A DNA stretch of 64,000 nt from NCBI GenBank assembly GCA_023101725.1, contig JALJCO010013386.1, forward strand, positions 186,001 through 250,000, given 5' to 3'. The notes below the pieces were generated by a model. The model was not told the origin of the DNA. It was given only the letters and a program-made list of their open reading frames with translations, and did no database searches. Shown here piece by piece: positions 44,681 to 62,554 of the stretch; within the stretch, counting starts at the first letter, position 1; the number at the start of each line of letters is the position of its first letter. This DNA is from Atherinomorus stipes. Its lineage: Eukaryota; Chordata; Actinopteri; Atheriniformes; Atherinidae. Both the position numbers and the translations under genes were made by a program.

Positions 44681-47600
44681 GAATTTGTAGAACTTGGTCA
44701 TGTTGAAATCTGCATGAAATCTTTGATAATAGTGAAATTTTTCTTGGATGTGATTTAATTAAAATTGAAATGTTGAGTAATTATTTAACAGATACCTGCG
44801 GGCTGTAAGTTTTTGTCATAACTACATGTCAAAATCATTTAAGGTGAAGAAATATTTGCAATTATGTTCTAAATTTGTATTGAAAATATGCAGAAAATGC
44901 CTTAAGGTGTTCAACACATTGATTTATTGATTGATGGATCTTAAAGCAAAAATTATATAATTAAGGGATTTGATTTTAGGGTTTTGTGCATTGAGATTAA
45001 TTTCAATTGCTGAATTCCAATTGTTTACGTCCTTTTTACAATTTTTTTTACAAAAATGCGACAGAAGTACACAGCAATAACTTGTGTATAAACTTAGCTG
45101 TCTTTTTTTTTTTTTTTTTTTTTACTCATACAACTAACATGGTCTCTTCTTAAAAAGTATTTTAATACATTTCAATTTAATCTCTACATTTTGTGTTTAC
45201 AGTTTTACTTAAGGGATGAGTGATTGAATATGCAGGATGATATACAATATATATTTGTTTATATATGTATATCATTTTAGGATTGGATTGAAATATTTTT
45301 AGATTAATTCTTCTCCAGTCTTACGTAACAAATTTTTCCTGGAAAACAAGATTTTTTAAATAATCATACAGTGTATATATTTTGCATATGGATACTTGGT
45401 CCAGCCTAAAAGTATAGTTTTGTATCATAATGAAAGCTTTCACAAAACTTTATCATACGGCATGTCTGGAGTACACACATGTAACACGTTGCATGTCTTG
45501 AGGAGTTATTCAACTAAATGAACTGTGAATAATTTGTTTAGTTAGATGCTCTTTTAAAAGTTTTTGAAGTTTACCTTTTTTTTTTTTACCCAAATAAACA
45601 TTTTAATGAAATGGAGAATTGTATGAAACTTGCGACTCAGTTATAAAGAACAGCTACTTCAGAAGTAACGATGGCCAGGTGAAACACAGCTCCACAAACG
45701 CATACTATATAAATGCTTTTCATATCTATAATGCTGTTCTCATACAATAGAAATATAAGTGGTGGAAAGAAAATTGTAAAAAAATATTGAAACAATTGAT
45801 TTTGACAGAATAACTGAGAAAAGAAAAAAAATGTATGACAGCTTGGCATAAATAAAAGGAATTGCTCACACAAACATGTTCGATAAGTGGAGACAGAGTG
45901 AGGCTAACATTGCAGGTATGACATTAAGTTTTGATGCATTTCATCAGTTTTCCTCAGACCAAATTTACAAGTTGGCCCAGGAGTGATTTCTGACTCTGAC
46001 TACAATACTGCGAAGCAGCCTCTTGGTACTCACAAGTTATTCAGTTTTAAATGTAATTTGATTTCTACCAGAGTATGTATGATGTAGTGTCAGAGGATGA
46101 CACTGGACAAGTAAATCTGTATAAAATGTTTTATGTTCTATAGGATTAATGTAACGTGCAAAACCTAAAAAATAGACAGAACCAGGAAAGAAGCTGTCAG
46201 AAGCTGTTCCTTTGCCCTCATGTTTCCTCCCGCTCTTTCTTTACTTACCTCCTTCTCATGCGGTGTTCAGAGCTGCTCAGGATGAGAGGCATCAAGCACA
46301 TTTTATGGATGTGCTGAAGAACATCTAACCACATCCCAGTACCCACAGACATTTCATTTACATCATGTAGGCAAACTTTTATAAGCACGCTTTCAGCCAC
46401 CCTGTCGTTCACCACACATACATGCATGCACTCTTTTTATACTTTCTGCACATGCATGTGCTTAGTTATTATATTAAATCATGGACATGCCACACAGCAG
46501 AGACAAAGATTAGCTTAACAGAAAACAAACTTAAAATAAACATCCAGGGATCCTGATGCAATGTTCAACCACTGAGAGGAAGAGCATGTTTTTAAGTACA
46601 TTTCATCTTACTGTTAACTTTTGCAGCTTTTCTTTTTAATCTTAAATTTGTAGCAAGATATCTCAGAGCATGTGTAGTTGTTCAATTATAAACTATCTTG
46701 TTTAGTATATATTTTCTATTAGAATCCAGTCACGCAATCATGAGATCAAATGTTAGCATCCATTTCTGTCAACATGGATTCTGCGTGACAGTTTAAAGAC
46801 ACAAGCTCAGGCTTTCAGCATGTTTGACTCAATGCTGTGGTCACATCTTTTATGCCTCATTGTGCTTTTTGCCACAGCTACCACAATGCCTCATCCCTCT
46901 ATCTCCGTCTCTCTCTCTCACACACACACATGCATACAGAACTGCATATGTAGAGCCACTTCACCGTTAGCAGTAGTTGCTGTGCTTATTTCTCAAGTGC
47001 CTCTGGGAAATTAGAGAAGGGGTGGTGAGTAGGTGTGTTTCATCGCAAACATTTTGACATGTCGTACAGAAGTAGCTACAGTAAAAAAAAGAAGCTCTTT
47101 GATGCTTCTCGGGATTGTTCCTGAACTGAGACACAGAAAACGCAGACTCATATTTACAGTTAAATAAGAATGATATTAGCTGCACCTGTGCTTTTCCAAA
47201 AACAGTCTGACCACTGGAAACCATGGCAACAAGAGCCAAGTAATCAGAACTCCAGTTTTGCACAATCTCAAATTGTGAAGCCTCTTTAGCTTTGAGATAA
47301 TATGACTTATATGAAGTTTTCATTTGTAGATACATAGTTATTTTTTTTTAACTGCAGCTGACTTAGTGGGTTGGTGCACCTCAGATAAAGAATGAGCTGT
47401 TGGCTCACAAGTCGATTATAATCTGTTGTAAATCTGCATATGGACAACTTTGTCCCACCTCTACTTGTACACTTTTCAGTCTACAGGAAGAGATATTTCA
47501 CACAAAACACACAACAATCAAGTAAGCAGACAGCTCTCCAAAACCCATTAATGAAAACCCAGTTACAAACCTACTGATAAACAGAATGTTTTTTTAATAG

Positions 47601-48842
47601 ATATTTTCCAGTATACATAGTTGTTTTGTTCCAGCAGGGGAAACATTGATGGAACTAACACTAATCACACTTGTCTGAGTGAGGCATGTCAGTGTGACAG
47701 TGATCAAGTGTGCGGGATGCACCATTTTCACAGTAGATGCTCTGACCTGCCTGAGCAGGGAAAGCACAGGTGGTTCTGATGACCAGTCTGTTCTGTAAAT
47801 ACCACAGTAAGCCAGTGAAGTACCAGGAAGCTTTCCTTGCAGCCGTAATCACTGATACATGCGACCCTGACAGTGACAAGTCAAAATGTCTGCTGTAAAA
47901 ATAAAAACAAAAAACAAAGTCTATACCAGGAAATAGCATCCCTGAAACTGAAAGAGATGTTTTACTGTGCTGCTTCTCCCATGACAAGTCAAACTATCTT
48001 TAAGTAAAACGGAGGAAGAAAAAGAAGAAAGAAAATACTTTTGCAATTATGAGACTAACTGATGTGTTAGTACACATCATGCATTTAGACATTTTTGCTG
48101 TCCTAATGTATCATTTTATGTCAAATTAACAACCTTCTTGTATGGTGTTGTTATAAATTAAGATACTTAATCAAACACACCTTAAACACACAAAAAATGT
48201 TTCATTTAACTCAAAATTTTGAGGCAGCCCTTTAACTCATATCTTTAAGTTAAACATCTTGCAGTGTGGAGCTCTATACTTTGGGGGAATCAGGCTTTAC
48301 ATTTATTGTTATTGCTCCAACTTCTTTTCATATTTTCTTTTTTTTTTTTTTTTTAGATTTGTTTTTTTTTCTGTACTTAAAAACACGGGATACATCTTCA
48401 ACCACCACACATTTGGCTGTCTATCTTCTAAATTACTGCACACTTGAAACAATGTTCATCTCACATATTTCCTTAGTTTTAAACAACACTACGCTTAAGT
48501 TTATAAGTCTGTCTGATTGTGAAGTTTTCCCTCAGTTCCTGATTTATTTATCACGCTTTCGAAGACATCTACGTACAAATATACACTCATTACATACTGC
48601 TCAAAATAAATAAATAGAATAAAGACACTTGCAGTTACATTTTGATGATTAAGCGTTCCTTTATTTTTTTGAGATGTATGTATATGTGTGGGGAAATATA
48701 TGGTATTCAGGTTATTCTGTTTTATTCTGTTGCTCAAAGTGCCTCTATGTCTTGATCAGTACAATGTTATGAAACACTATCTCAGAAATAAAGATTAGAA
48801 AAATGGTTACAGAAGCTCATTTTTGATGCTGGTGTCTTCATG

Positions 48843-48908
<66 letters not shown>

Positions 48909-50385
48909 TCTCACATACACACAGGAAACACCTGTCCTGTTTGAGTTCAGTACCACAGAAACTGAGTGACACATTAACACATCACATGACATGGCGCTGT
49001 TTGCAGATTCAGACAGTGTCAGTGACATTTCTTTCTACTTTCCTTATCCTGAGACAAAATGCTCAACTTACTCTAAATGACGAGGTCCATCTTTTAATTA
49101 GAGTTAAGATTAGCTTGAGTACTGTACTTATTTATATAAGATTAAGATTTTTTTTTAAAAAATGCTTTAGTACGAGTGTACAGTATCTGTGTTTTTTACT
49201 GCATCACCGTTTTACAAACTACCGCTGCTCTTATGTTGTAGTTCAGGGAACCTTGACTTAATGTTAGGGAAAGTCTTATTTTTATCAGACTTGAGCCTTC
49301 ATCTAGCTAATATTCCTTGTCTACGGTGATAATTCAAGATTTTAAAGCCTGAAGGCAAGTTTCGCTGTGAAATAGCTGCTTACGCTTGTAGTCCAAAACA
49401 AAGCTGGGACTTTGTATTTTATTAGGAGGCATAATGTAGAACAGCCTTATCTTCTCTCTCTCTCTCTTTCTTTTTTATCTTCACCTGTATTCAATATTCT
49501 CTTTTTTTTTGTTCAATCTGTTTGGGAAATATTGAAATTTGCAGATACACACATTTACAATATTTTCTTCTAACAATTAATTTATGTCTCTTAGCAGCAT
49601 TTTTATCCCTTTTATTCAGCCTTGTTTTGGGCTTAACTTAGATTTATAAAACCAACAACAACAGAACAGAAATGGGGAATTAAACAAACAAAAGAATATT
49701 ACTTTACAAATTACTACCAAGCAAACACATGTCAAAGTAGAGGCAGAACAACATCATACGAAGATCAATATGTTGTCTTTTTACATGTAGCAGACAAGAT
49801 GAAATTAGAATCTGCTCTAATTAATCTGCTGGCAGCTAAAAGATTCATATTTAGTGGGTGAAACCTTCATGTATTGTTACATCATCTAATGCAAAACATG
49901 TGCATCCAGATGTGTGTTTTCATGATGAATGATATAGTCAGAATGATTCATTGTGTGTGTGTGAGTGACACATGTCAGCTGTGTAATGCAGTACGACTCT
50001 GTGGATGTGTGTTTGTCTTACAGCTGGTTGTGGTCATGTACACGAGTGGATAGGGCTGCAGGCATCACATTTCCCCCAGTGCCATTGTGCTATGTGATAT
50101 GGTGATACTGCCATGCTGTGTACCTGTGTTTGAGTTTGTGTGTGTGTGATAGCCTCAGGTCCTGTTCCAGAGCAGCAATTAAACACACAGACGGAGGCAA
50201 CCCACGACTAACAGCTAGCGAAGCATTGAGAGCTTCTGACAGGATGTTAGACTTTGAGAATTTTCTGCGGTCTCGGCTGGCTTTAGCTGGAGATCAGAAT
50301 TGAGTGATGCCCTGGATTTGGGCTCAGTTTATCTCAGCGACTGCTTTGCTGAATAATTGAACACTTGGCTTGTGACTGGCAAAAA
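44681..50385. other. Intergenic rhoh-chrna9
   Basis: AT-rich with no coding gene or named mobile element recognised. A T run lies at about 45103-45123. A long (AC)n tract of about 31 repeats lies at 48844-48906. Short open frames here have no family features. A few purine/pyrimidine-rich tracts occur (49450-49475). Confidence 0.5.
48844..48906. repeat. (AC)n microsatellite
   Basis: Uninterrupted AC dinucleotide tract of about 31 units in the rhoh-chrna9 interval. Confidence 0.95.
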
Positions 50386-56348
<5,963 letters not shown>

Positions 56349-57070
56349 CGGCTTCCTCATCATCTTTTTATCATTAACCCTTCAGCATCGCCGCGTGTCA
56401 GTGTTACCCAGATGCAGATGGTTCTGCTTTAACACAAACATCATACAGTCCGGTTTTGTCTGCCAGAAAGTTGTATTTTATGTGTGTGTATGAGAGTGTT
56501 TGTCTGGATTCATTGCTTTGCTTTTGTCTTTTCTTTTTAAAAAAACAACAACAACGAAAAAACCCAACAAAACTCTGATAACCAGAGAACACAGTTCATC
56601 CATTTAACCACACACTCATGAAAGAACTGTTCGTTAATGTCAGGTGTGCTTCCATGTGTCAAGGAGCGTTGGAATGGTAAGACAATCTAGGCCTAGCCTT
56701 AAACATGCGTGGACTTTCCATTATTGATGAGCTAACAGCCAGACATCCAGCTATAGGCATTACGTTTCTTGCATTGCGTTTTAAGCAACCTGATGTTTTC
56801 CAGTTTCCTGCAGTGCAAACCACCGGAATAATCCAAAATACTTCTAAAAAAAAACATATCACGGGAAAGGCCACAGTTTTTATTGAAAAGCTGAAGGCAG
56901 ACTTTAAAAGGAAGGTTGGATGTTTACATTTTCATGCTAAAAAACAAAACACTGTACTCAGATCTTAAACTTAAAGCCTTAAGATTGAAGGGTGGATATG
57001 CAGAGTCTGTTGCTTTTGATTAACTTACATTGTGGATAAATGATTCAATCAAAAATAAACCTTTGATATT
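56349..57070 (+). other. chrna9 3' UTR (inferred)
   Basis: Non-coding; AATAAA at 57054-57059. The open frame 56705-56968 lies within this UTR and shows no family features. Confidence 0.5.
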
Positions 57071-58585
57071 GTGTTATTATTAAAAAAGGTTTAATCTTCT
57101 CTCTGGTATTTCTTTTTTTGGGGGTTAAATCAGATTTTTTAGACCGAATATGCTTGCAAAACTGTTAGTTTCTGTTGTTATCCACAGGAATATTGAAACA
57201 TGACTGTTATATAACACACATGCACGTGTCTCAAACAAAGCTCAACAAACAGTTTAGAGACTGCAGAGGGCAGACGAGCTGTAATCCTCGACTTAGAATT
57301 TTAATTCTGGTCAAAGTCTCTAGAGGGCAGAAGAGGATTCAGTTACTGGCTTTGCAAAAGAGCATGACTAGATGCACGTGTAAGTATGTTTATCTACAAG
57401 AAACTTAATGATCCCAAATCATAGATAGAAACTATCAGCAAACAATAACAGTCTTTTAAAATAGTTTTTCAGGAGGAAAAGGTAAAAGAACAGGCATCAA
57501 AATAACTTCACTTCTACAGTCTTCAATGCATACAGCACAAAGATCAACAAGCGACACTTATTCCCCCCACAAATGACTTGAGCTCGACTCCAACAACAAC
57601 TCTGAGGGTTAAACAGGAGCCAAATGAAATGGAATAACTGATTAAACAGAGAGGACTTCAACAGTAATGCCATTAAACACTGTTCAGCTCGCACATTCAT
57701 TTCTAATGAAAGTAGCAGACAAACTGAATATTTTAGGCTCAAGCTGGAGTTCATTATTATTTCTATAAATAAGTGTCCCCATTTCAGACTCCAAGAACAC
57801 ACATCCTCCTAGATTCACTAAAGGTCTTTCATTAGATTTTCAAAAAGTGTATTAAAAAGTCCCACCCCAGTACAACAATCATAGAAGGTAAAGAATACCA
57901 ATGTAAAGTCCACTTTTCTGATATCCGTCTGTGATTGATGGCACAGCTGTTTTGGCATCAGGATGTGTCAGCACATCATGATAATCCTGTCAATAATCTG
58001 TCTAACTAATCATCAGGTCGACTTTTGCTTCCACCTAGTGGAGTTTGAAAACAAGACCACAATATAAATCATATCGGCGTCACAATTATAAGAGAACTCT
58101 TTTTCTTTCAAGTTTGTACCAACTACTTCTGTGTATCTGCATGTACTATAATTAAACAAACAGTAAGGAAATTTATGTTTGGTGGATTAGTTCTTTGTTA
58201 TAACACTAACTCTTAGAAATCCAGTTAGAAAGTTGCATTTGTAGCCAAGCTGTGGTGGCTGGTTACTCTGCACTCACACGCTGCCCCTCCATAAAATGTT
58301 AAATATACTGTATTTTGTTTCTTCAGATTACAATCATTCAATCCAATTAATGACACCAAACAAAAATCAATTTTATGATTCTCTTACTAATTTCTCAGGC
58401 TCTGAGTGATTTTTATCCTGAACATTTATGGGAACTGCTTCTACATCATGAGCATTGTACTGTAGAACGCTCAGGTCTTCAGGTCAAGACCTTCTGACCA
58501 TTTCACCAATGTGATATAAAATACTGCACTATATTCCTCCAACAAATGTTTGCTTGTCAAGGTTTGTAAACACTGATAAAAATAA
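57071..58585. other. Intergenic, nothing recognised
   Basis: No gene, mobile element or tandem repeat that I can support. Confidence 0.4.
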
Positions 58586-58885
58586 GTGATTTCTGTAACA
58601 CTGAAGAAGAAAGAAGAAAGTATTTATCAGCTGTTTTTCGACTGCCATTACACTGTAGATTTCTGGAGAAAGATTCAGAATTATCTGTCTTTAAGAACCA
58701 AGCTTATGAACTTGGAAGCCAAGGATATTCTTCTTTATTACAAAAGCAAATCTTCCACTATCCGATTCATAATAAACCTAATAATCCAGACTGCTTTCAT
58801 ATCCATAAGGCTAAAGTTTTCGCTGCCCTCCTTTATTAAGTTTCTTATTGATCTCATAAGTTTGTTTTTCAGTCTATAGAAATAA
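58586..58885 (+). pseudogene. L1-like LINE ORF2 C-terminal fragment
   Basis: Translation contains EESIYQLFFDCHYTVDFWRK and later DILLYYKSKSSTIRFIINLI, matching the pattern of the C-terminal E-x-x-HLFW-x-C-x-x-x-x-FW block and following helices of fish L1-type reverse transcriptases. The frame is open for 97 codons, but the RT and endonuclease domains are absent. Confidence 0.7.
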
Positions 58886-59339
58886 TAAATGACATAAAAT
58901 GCAGTAAATATTTGAATTTACGCAAACTTCTTTTTAAAGAATTGGAACTGTATGGAAGCCGAGAGCAGTCGTTTTCCAGCTCTATTCTTTTTTTTTTTTT
59001 TTTTTTTTTGGCCATTTTCTCGAGATAAGTTAATTTTCTTGTTTTCTTAGGGAAAACAAGATTGTTTATCTCTTTATCTTGAGAAAACAGAGTTTGTTTT
59101 CTTGATATAACGAGATTATTAAGGTGGGCTCAGAAGATTGTGTTTACTGTGTTACAGCTGATTTATTGATCAAAATAGACCCGATGACAGCCGGTAGCGC
59201 TGAAGACAGGCGTAGCTATATGTGTAGCATTCTGTGAAAGAGTGACTGGTGAACACATCACTATTTAGCCTTTATTAGACGTAAAGTCTGATGTATTGAT
59301 CGGTCATGGCGGTTGGTAGATCTGTTGTCAGCTTGCTAA

Positions 59340-60163
59340 GCCAGGCTTACACTGTACGATTTTTGACCCGATTTTCCACTTGCACGACTAGTTTTCGGCC
59401 CGGTTTTCGGCTCAGTTGTGTGCCGTGCCTTATGCAGTGAAGTTGCATGCAGCGATCAGCTCCTCACGACCATCTCCTGATCAGAAATCGTGGGTTGCAA
59501 GGATTTCAGAATTCTTTGAAATTCTCGTGACTGTTGTGAGTGCATTAAGGCAGGGCTGCGTGGCTATCGGGAGATAACCGCATAACAAGATAGCCATCAT
59601 CCCTGGTTTTATCTGTGTTCTCCTCCTGGATCACATATCAGCAAAGCATCTCCTCCACTGGCTGCTCTGTGCGCCAGTGAAGCAACGCCGAGCTTCAGGG
59701 GTCATTCTGGTCGCTAACAGCAACCATAAAACGCTCATTTTGCCTGCAAAAATTAAATAAAATCCACTGACTTGTCTGTGATCCGCCCCCACCTGTATAA
59801 TTTATTGTATGGCGTTTTTACCCACAAAGATGCTGCAGCTGGTTCTAGCATCCTCTTGGTATAAAAATATATGGATCAGAACATGAAAACCAGGATGTGG
59901 CAGCTTTTTTGGGAGGGTCTATTGCAAACAGCAAATATAGATTATGACGTTTTCATGTTATTTTTCCTGGTCACAATGTCTGACGTGTCCTGTATGAACA
60001 TACATTGTGAGTGGTCCAGTCGTATCTGACCACTGGGCTTCCAAGCATTATAGTGTGAGAACATGGATAGTGCACGATGAACTTTTGAACCCTGCGAATT
60101 ATTCATGCAGTTTGAGGTGGACCTGCGAGACACGACTAAGAAAATCATACAGTGTCTGACCAG
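59340..60163. mobile_element. MITE with CACTGTACGATTTT ends
   Basis: Left end ccaggcttacactgtacgat continues tttttgac; right end cgactaagaaaatcatacag followed by tgtctgacca (complement tggtcagacactgtatgatt). Termini match imperfectly over about 20 bp, and cgacta motifs recur inside both ends. 0.8 kb, non-coding. Confidence 0.65.
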
Positions 60164-60429
60164 CCTTCGGCAGGGAATCCGTGTTACCTTCCACTTGCCA
60201 GGTTTCTGCAGGGAACCTGTACAGTGTGTGCATGTGCTCTCTCCCGGCTTCCTTTCATGGTCCCAACATACAATATCAGGCTGACTGAGTCGCTAAATTC
60301 ATGCAATGAGTGAGCGTGAGTCTGACTGAATGTTTGTTGCTCTGTGTTGGTTCTGAGATGGACCAGAAGCAGCTCCGACGCCCTCATCACCCTGCATCTT
60401 AATAATCTGTTATCTCAAGAAAACGAAGG

Positions 60430-61004
60430 TGCCATGACATTCTTTTGATATTTTCTGATTTTCTGATCACTTTTCTGGGGTTTTGGGGGTATAATATGAT
60501 CTGTTGTGCGCTGATGAGGCCATGTGAATGTCCAGAGTGAGAATCAAAGTTCCTGTTCATAGTCAGTCAGCTTTGCTTCTCTGTTCAGAAACGGTTGAAT
60601 CAGACAGCAGGCTATCATTCTACATAGTTCTATCATTCTACGTAATTCAATTGCCCCAATAAGAGCACATTATCAAGCAAACAGCCTCCCTCGCTCCTCT
60701 CTCCTTCCACCCTCCGCTCTCACCCCTCCCTTGGCTGATTCAACTGTGCGAGTGGAGATGAGTAGGCTAACTGCTGAGCAGTCAGGTCTGGGTTTTCAAA
60801 GAAATGGATTTAAAAGAAAACTTCTGCAGCAACACTGAGGGAGGCGACCGCAACCTTGTCATTACCTGTAAGTTTATTTGTTTTCTAAATGTTGTCTTGT
60901 CTGATAAACATAGCTCACTGTCTGAAGAGCCCATGATGCTAACGGATAGCCTTTGGCAAAGTCCAACCGCTAGGGCAGCGTGACCTACTTTCTCTAAATA
61001 ATGT
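60430..61004. other. Promoter-like or transposon 5' region
   Basis: Contains CT-rich tracts (60690-60735), an ATG-containing segment near 60803 with a following donor-like acctgtaagt (60865), and no continuous coding. Possibly the 5' part of an autonomous relative of the surrounding element; nothing firmer is supported. Confidence 0.3.
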
Positions 61005-61006
61005 TA

Positions 61007-62554
61007 TGGATCACCGCGAGCATCTAGGAATTTTCGCCAAATTCGTCACATCCGGTTTGGTAGGAGGTGAAAACATTGCTTCGTTGCATAGGGGAGCCAT
61101 TTGATTACCCGCTTCATTACTCGTCAATCTTCTTTTATTCTACTTTGGAAATACAGAGAAGTCCCGCTGTGTTTGGCTGCCATAAACATAACTACCACAC
61201 GGACAAGAGAAAATGTTTTTCCAGTTCCCAAAACAACAGAAAAAGTCCCGAACAACATGCTAAGTGACTAGCGGCTATCAAGCCCATAAATGCTGACAGT
61301 TCACACTGGAGACCATGGAAACATCTAACAATAAATTAGGATCACTTTGTGACTGATAAAAAAGCATATATTGTGTGTAGGCACCATATTCAGCATCTGT
61401 GTTGATTTTAGTGGTCCATTAGGATTCATTGCTGAGTGTTATCTAACAAATTACCATAACCTTTCAATCTCTGTTCATGTCATGTTATTAAGTACGTCAA
61501 AAGTAAAGAGAATAATAAGAACCTGTAACTTTAAGACGGTTTACGGCAGATTTAGTCAGTGCAGTAAAGAGTGTGGCTCTGGGTACTGTTGCCTAGGTTA
61601 CAGGAGGTGGAGGAGAGCTCACGGTTTTTCTGACCGTGTTAAATGTGTCGAAAAGGTATCAGTTTTCAAATAGTTGGACCGCTCAAGTTTTATTTTTTGT
61701 TTAAGTTTGCCTAATAAACCAACTAAAAGACTGTTTTTGGTGGAAGACACATTTTTCATGAAACACGCGTCAACCATAAGCTCCGGATTCTGAAGTGTTC
61801 CACAGGAGAACCTACATTGTGGTCTCACTATTTAAACCCTGTAGTTGTTTTTGTACTGATGATAGAAAACACCATTAAATCAGTGGATGTACAGAATCAC
61901 AGCGCCCCCGCTGTTCCCGTCTCCTCGGGACAGACTGTTAAAGATCACGTTCATCCAGATTACTGCCATCAATATTCCCACATATGAATAAAAGCAAAAA
62001 AAGTGGCAGAAAAGCATTTGCAGCATTATAAACATGCACAGTCATAACTAGTAAGATACTGATGAGCTTCTAGCGACCGGTATTTTATAGCTTTATCAAT
62101 TAGAGTAAACTCCTGAGAAGGACATCAAAGAAATACCACCATTTCTTAAAAATCTGGGGGAAAATTAATATTCTATAAAGAATAAATGGTTTGAACACGG
62201 TGCTTACCTGATGAAACCAAATACATCATGAGATTGGGAAACTGATCATCAGGCCGTTATTTAGGTTCGTCTAACCAGGCTGTAGCAGCAGAAGATGAGC
62301 ATCACTTCGTCCAATACTAGTTTTGCTTCGTATCTTCTTCTCGCCTCGGCAGTAAGACTTTCAATATAACTGGACGTCATTTCAACTTTATTTCAAAGAC
62401 AGACCGGCAAAGAAAAAAAATTAAAAAGGGTGCAAAAACAGTTTTTGAGGCTCGTAGTCCATCAGATGCCGTTCAAATGCAAAGCATGTTTTCACCGCGA
62501 CCAGCTTCGTGGTCACGTGAATTCCGGGTTGTGTCGAAGGCTCGCGCTGATCCA
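61007..62554 (+). mobile_element. THAP-type DNA element, copy 3 (longer)
   Basis: Inverted ends tggatcaccgcgagc and gctcgcgctgatcca, with TA on both sides (61005-61006 and 62555-62556). It differs from copies 1 and 2 by scattered substitutions and by about 440 bp present only here (about 61371-61812), located where the THAP frame is cut short in the others; a cattgtgg/tattgtgg repeat brackets the extra segment, consistent with deletion in the other lineage. An independent insertion of the same family. Confidence 0.8.
61067..61267 (+). pseudogene. THAP-fragment frame, copy 3
   Basis: Same reading frame as 1409-1729 with substitutions, but it stops early (AKW region replaced by a stop at 61265-61267); the THAP tail (near 61290-61365) continues after the stop. 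Non-functional. Confidence 0.6.

Noticed and set aside
48844..48906. CRISPR-like or satellite array
   Set aside because: A simple AC microsatellite without spacers; likewise GAAA at 54827-54941.
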